From contig VWZL01003483.1 in NCBI GenBank assembly GCA_013396915.1, positions 124,812 through 188,811 on the forward strand: a stretch of 64,000 bases of DNA. The letters run 5' to 3'. The position numbers and the translations under genes were made by a program. Below the pieces are notes generated by a model. That model searched no databases and was not told the origin of the DNA. It was given only the letters and a program-made list of their open reading frames with translations. The stretch comes from Stercorarius parasiticus (Eukaryota; Chordata; Aves; Charadriiformes; Stercorariidae). Within the stretch, counting starts at the first letter, position 1; each line of letters starts with the position of its first letter. Below, one piece after another: positions 63,601-64,000 of the stretch.

Positions 63601-63603
63601 CAA
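60601..63603. other. Unique sequence between two CR1 copies, no firm gene
   Basis: AT-rich sequence with one region of low stop density (61232-61800), where three plus-strand frames overlap. An acceptor-like tract ends at 61361, and the frame after it runs about 102 codons to a stop at 61670, with a Lys/Gln-rich part (KLQKEGHKK, RQQHKQKQQ). No family is recognised and no polyadenylation signal follows closely. I do not call a gene. Confidence 0.6.
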
Positions 63604-64000
63604 AGGTATTGTGGGGTGCTGGTGAATGAAAAGCTGGACATGAGCCAACAATGTGTGCTCGCAGCCCAGAAAGCCAACCGCACCCTGGGCTGCATCAAAA
63701 GAAGCACGGCCAGCAGGGCAAGGGAGGAGATTCTGCCCCTCTAACCTCTGGTGAGACCCCACCTGGGGTACTGCATCCAGCTCTGGAGTTCTCAGCACAG
63801 GAAGGACATAGACCTGTTGGAATGGGTCCAGAGGAGGCCACAAACGTGATCAGAGGGCTGGAGCACCTCTCCTATGAGAAAAGGCTGAGAGAGTTGGGGT
63901 AGTTCAGCCTGGAGAAAAGAAGGATCCGGGGAGACCTTACAGCAGCCTTCCAGTACTTAAAGGGGGCTTATAAGAAAGATGGGGACAAACCTTTTAGCAG
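63604..64000 (+). mobile_element. CR1 LINE fragment, cut by the window end
   Basis: A plus-strand CR1 copy that starts within ORF2 and runs off the right edge. Conceptual pieces match the family: [75 protein letters not shown] and KRRIRGDLTAAFQYLKGAYK. The frame is broken: a TAA at 63742-63744 stands where the family usually has a Tyr codon, another stop follows in the segment [13 protein letters not shown] by frame change, and a TAG sits at 63900-63902. It is therefore a dead copy. It overlaps in family position with the minus-strand copy at 59907-60600. Confidence 0.95.

Noticed and set aside
63580..63843. 87-codon minus-strand ORF
   Set aside because: Antisense shadow of the plus-strand CR1 fragment at the right end.
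1..64000. tRNA, rRNA, microRNA, CRISPR, endogenous retrovirus or bacterial-type operon
   Set aside because: No tRNA B-box with a cloverleaf, no known microRNA seed hairpin that I recognise, no spaced identical repeats, and no paired LTRs or retroviral reading frames were seen on reading both strands.

Overview
The window looks like noncoding nuclear DNA from a bird. The evidence is three copies of the CR1 LINE, the dominant retrotransposon of bird genomes, including the ATTCTATG-type 3' tail typical of avian CR1. There is also an AT-rich background, sparse repeats, no CpG-island-like stretch, and no long open reading frame outside CR1. I see no bacterial operon, ribosome binding site, tRNA, rRNA, CRISPR array or virus. 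The window is either intergenic or inside a very large intron, and I cannot say which.

Layout. 1-22313: unique AT-rich sequence with simple repeats (poly-T near 770, TA/CA-rich near 4400, C-run plus (CA)n near 8235, A18 at 15646), a 24-bp tandem duplication at 8101, two relaxed G-quadruplex motifs (13895 and 18124), and stretches that look like conserved noncoding elements. 22314-22507: a short 3' CR1 fragment on the plus strand. 22508-41582: unique sequence with a 22-bp tandem duplication (30471), an AT-rich inverted repeat (36011) and a possible ancient amniote repeat motif (38545). 41583-47705: three probable MIR/CORE-SINE fossils, two of them in opposite orientation about 330 bp apart, plus a notable inverted pair of TGACTCAGC sites (44170-44217). 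47706-59906: unique sequence with a strong hairpin followed by T7 (53836-53881) and more candidate conserved elements. 59907-60600: a minus-strand CR1 fragment that keeps the C-terminal part of ORF2. 63604-64000: a plus-strand CR1 fragment from the same part of ORF2, cut by the window end.

No protein-coding gene can be supported. A few short open stretches have good splice-like boundaries, the best being 20193-20270 on the minus strand and 14217-14425 on the plus strand. They are listed as low-confidence candidates because features like these also arise by chance in 64 kb of vertebrate DNA. I did not find a clearly new biological system. The most testable signals are the inverted paired antioxidant/MAF-type sites, the 53.8-kb hairpin, the splice-bounded ORF at 20.2 kb, and the inverted CR1 pair at the right end.
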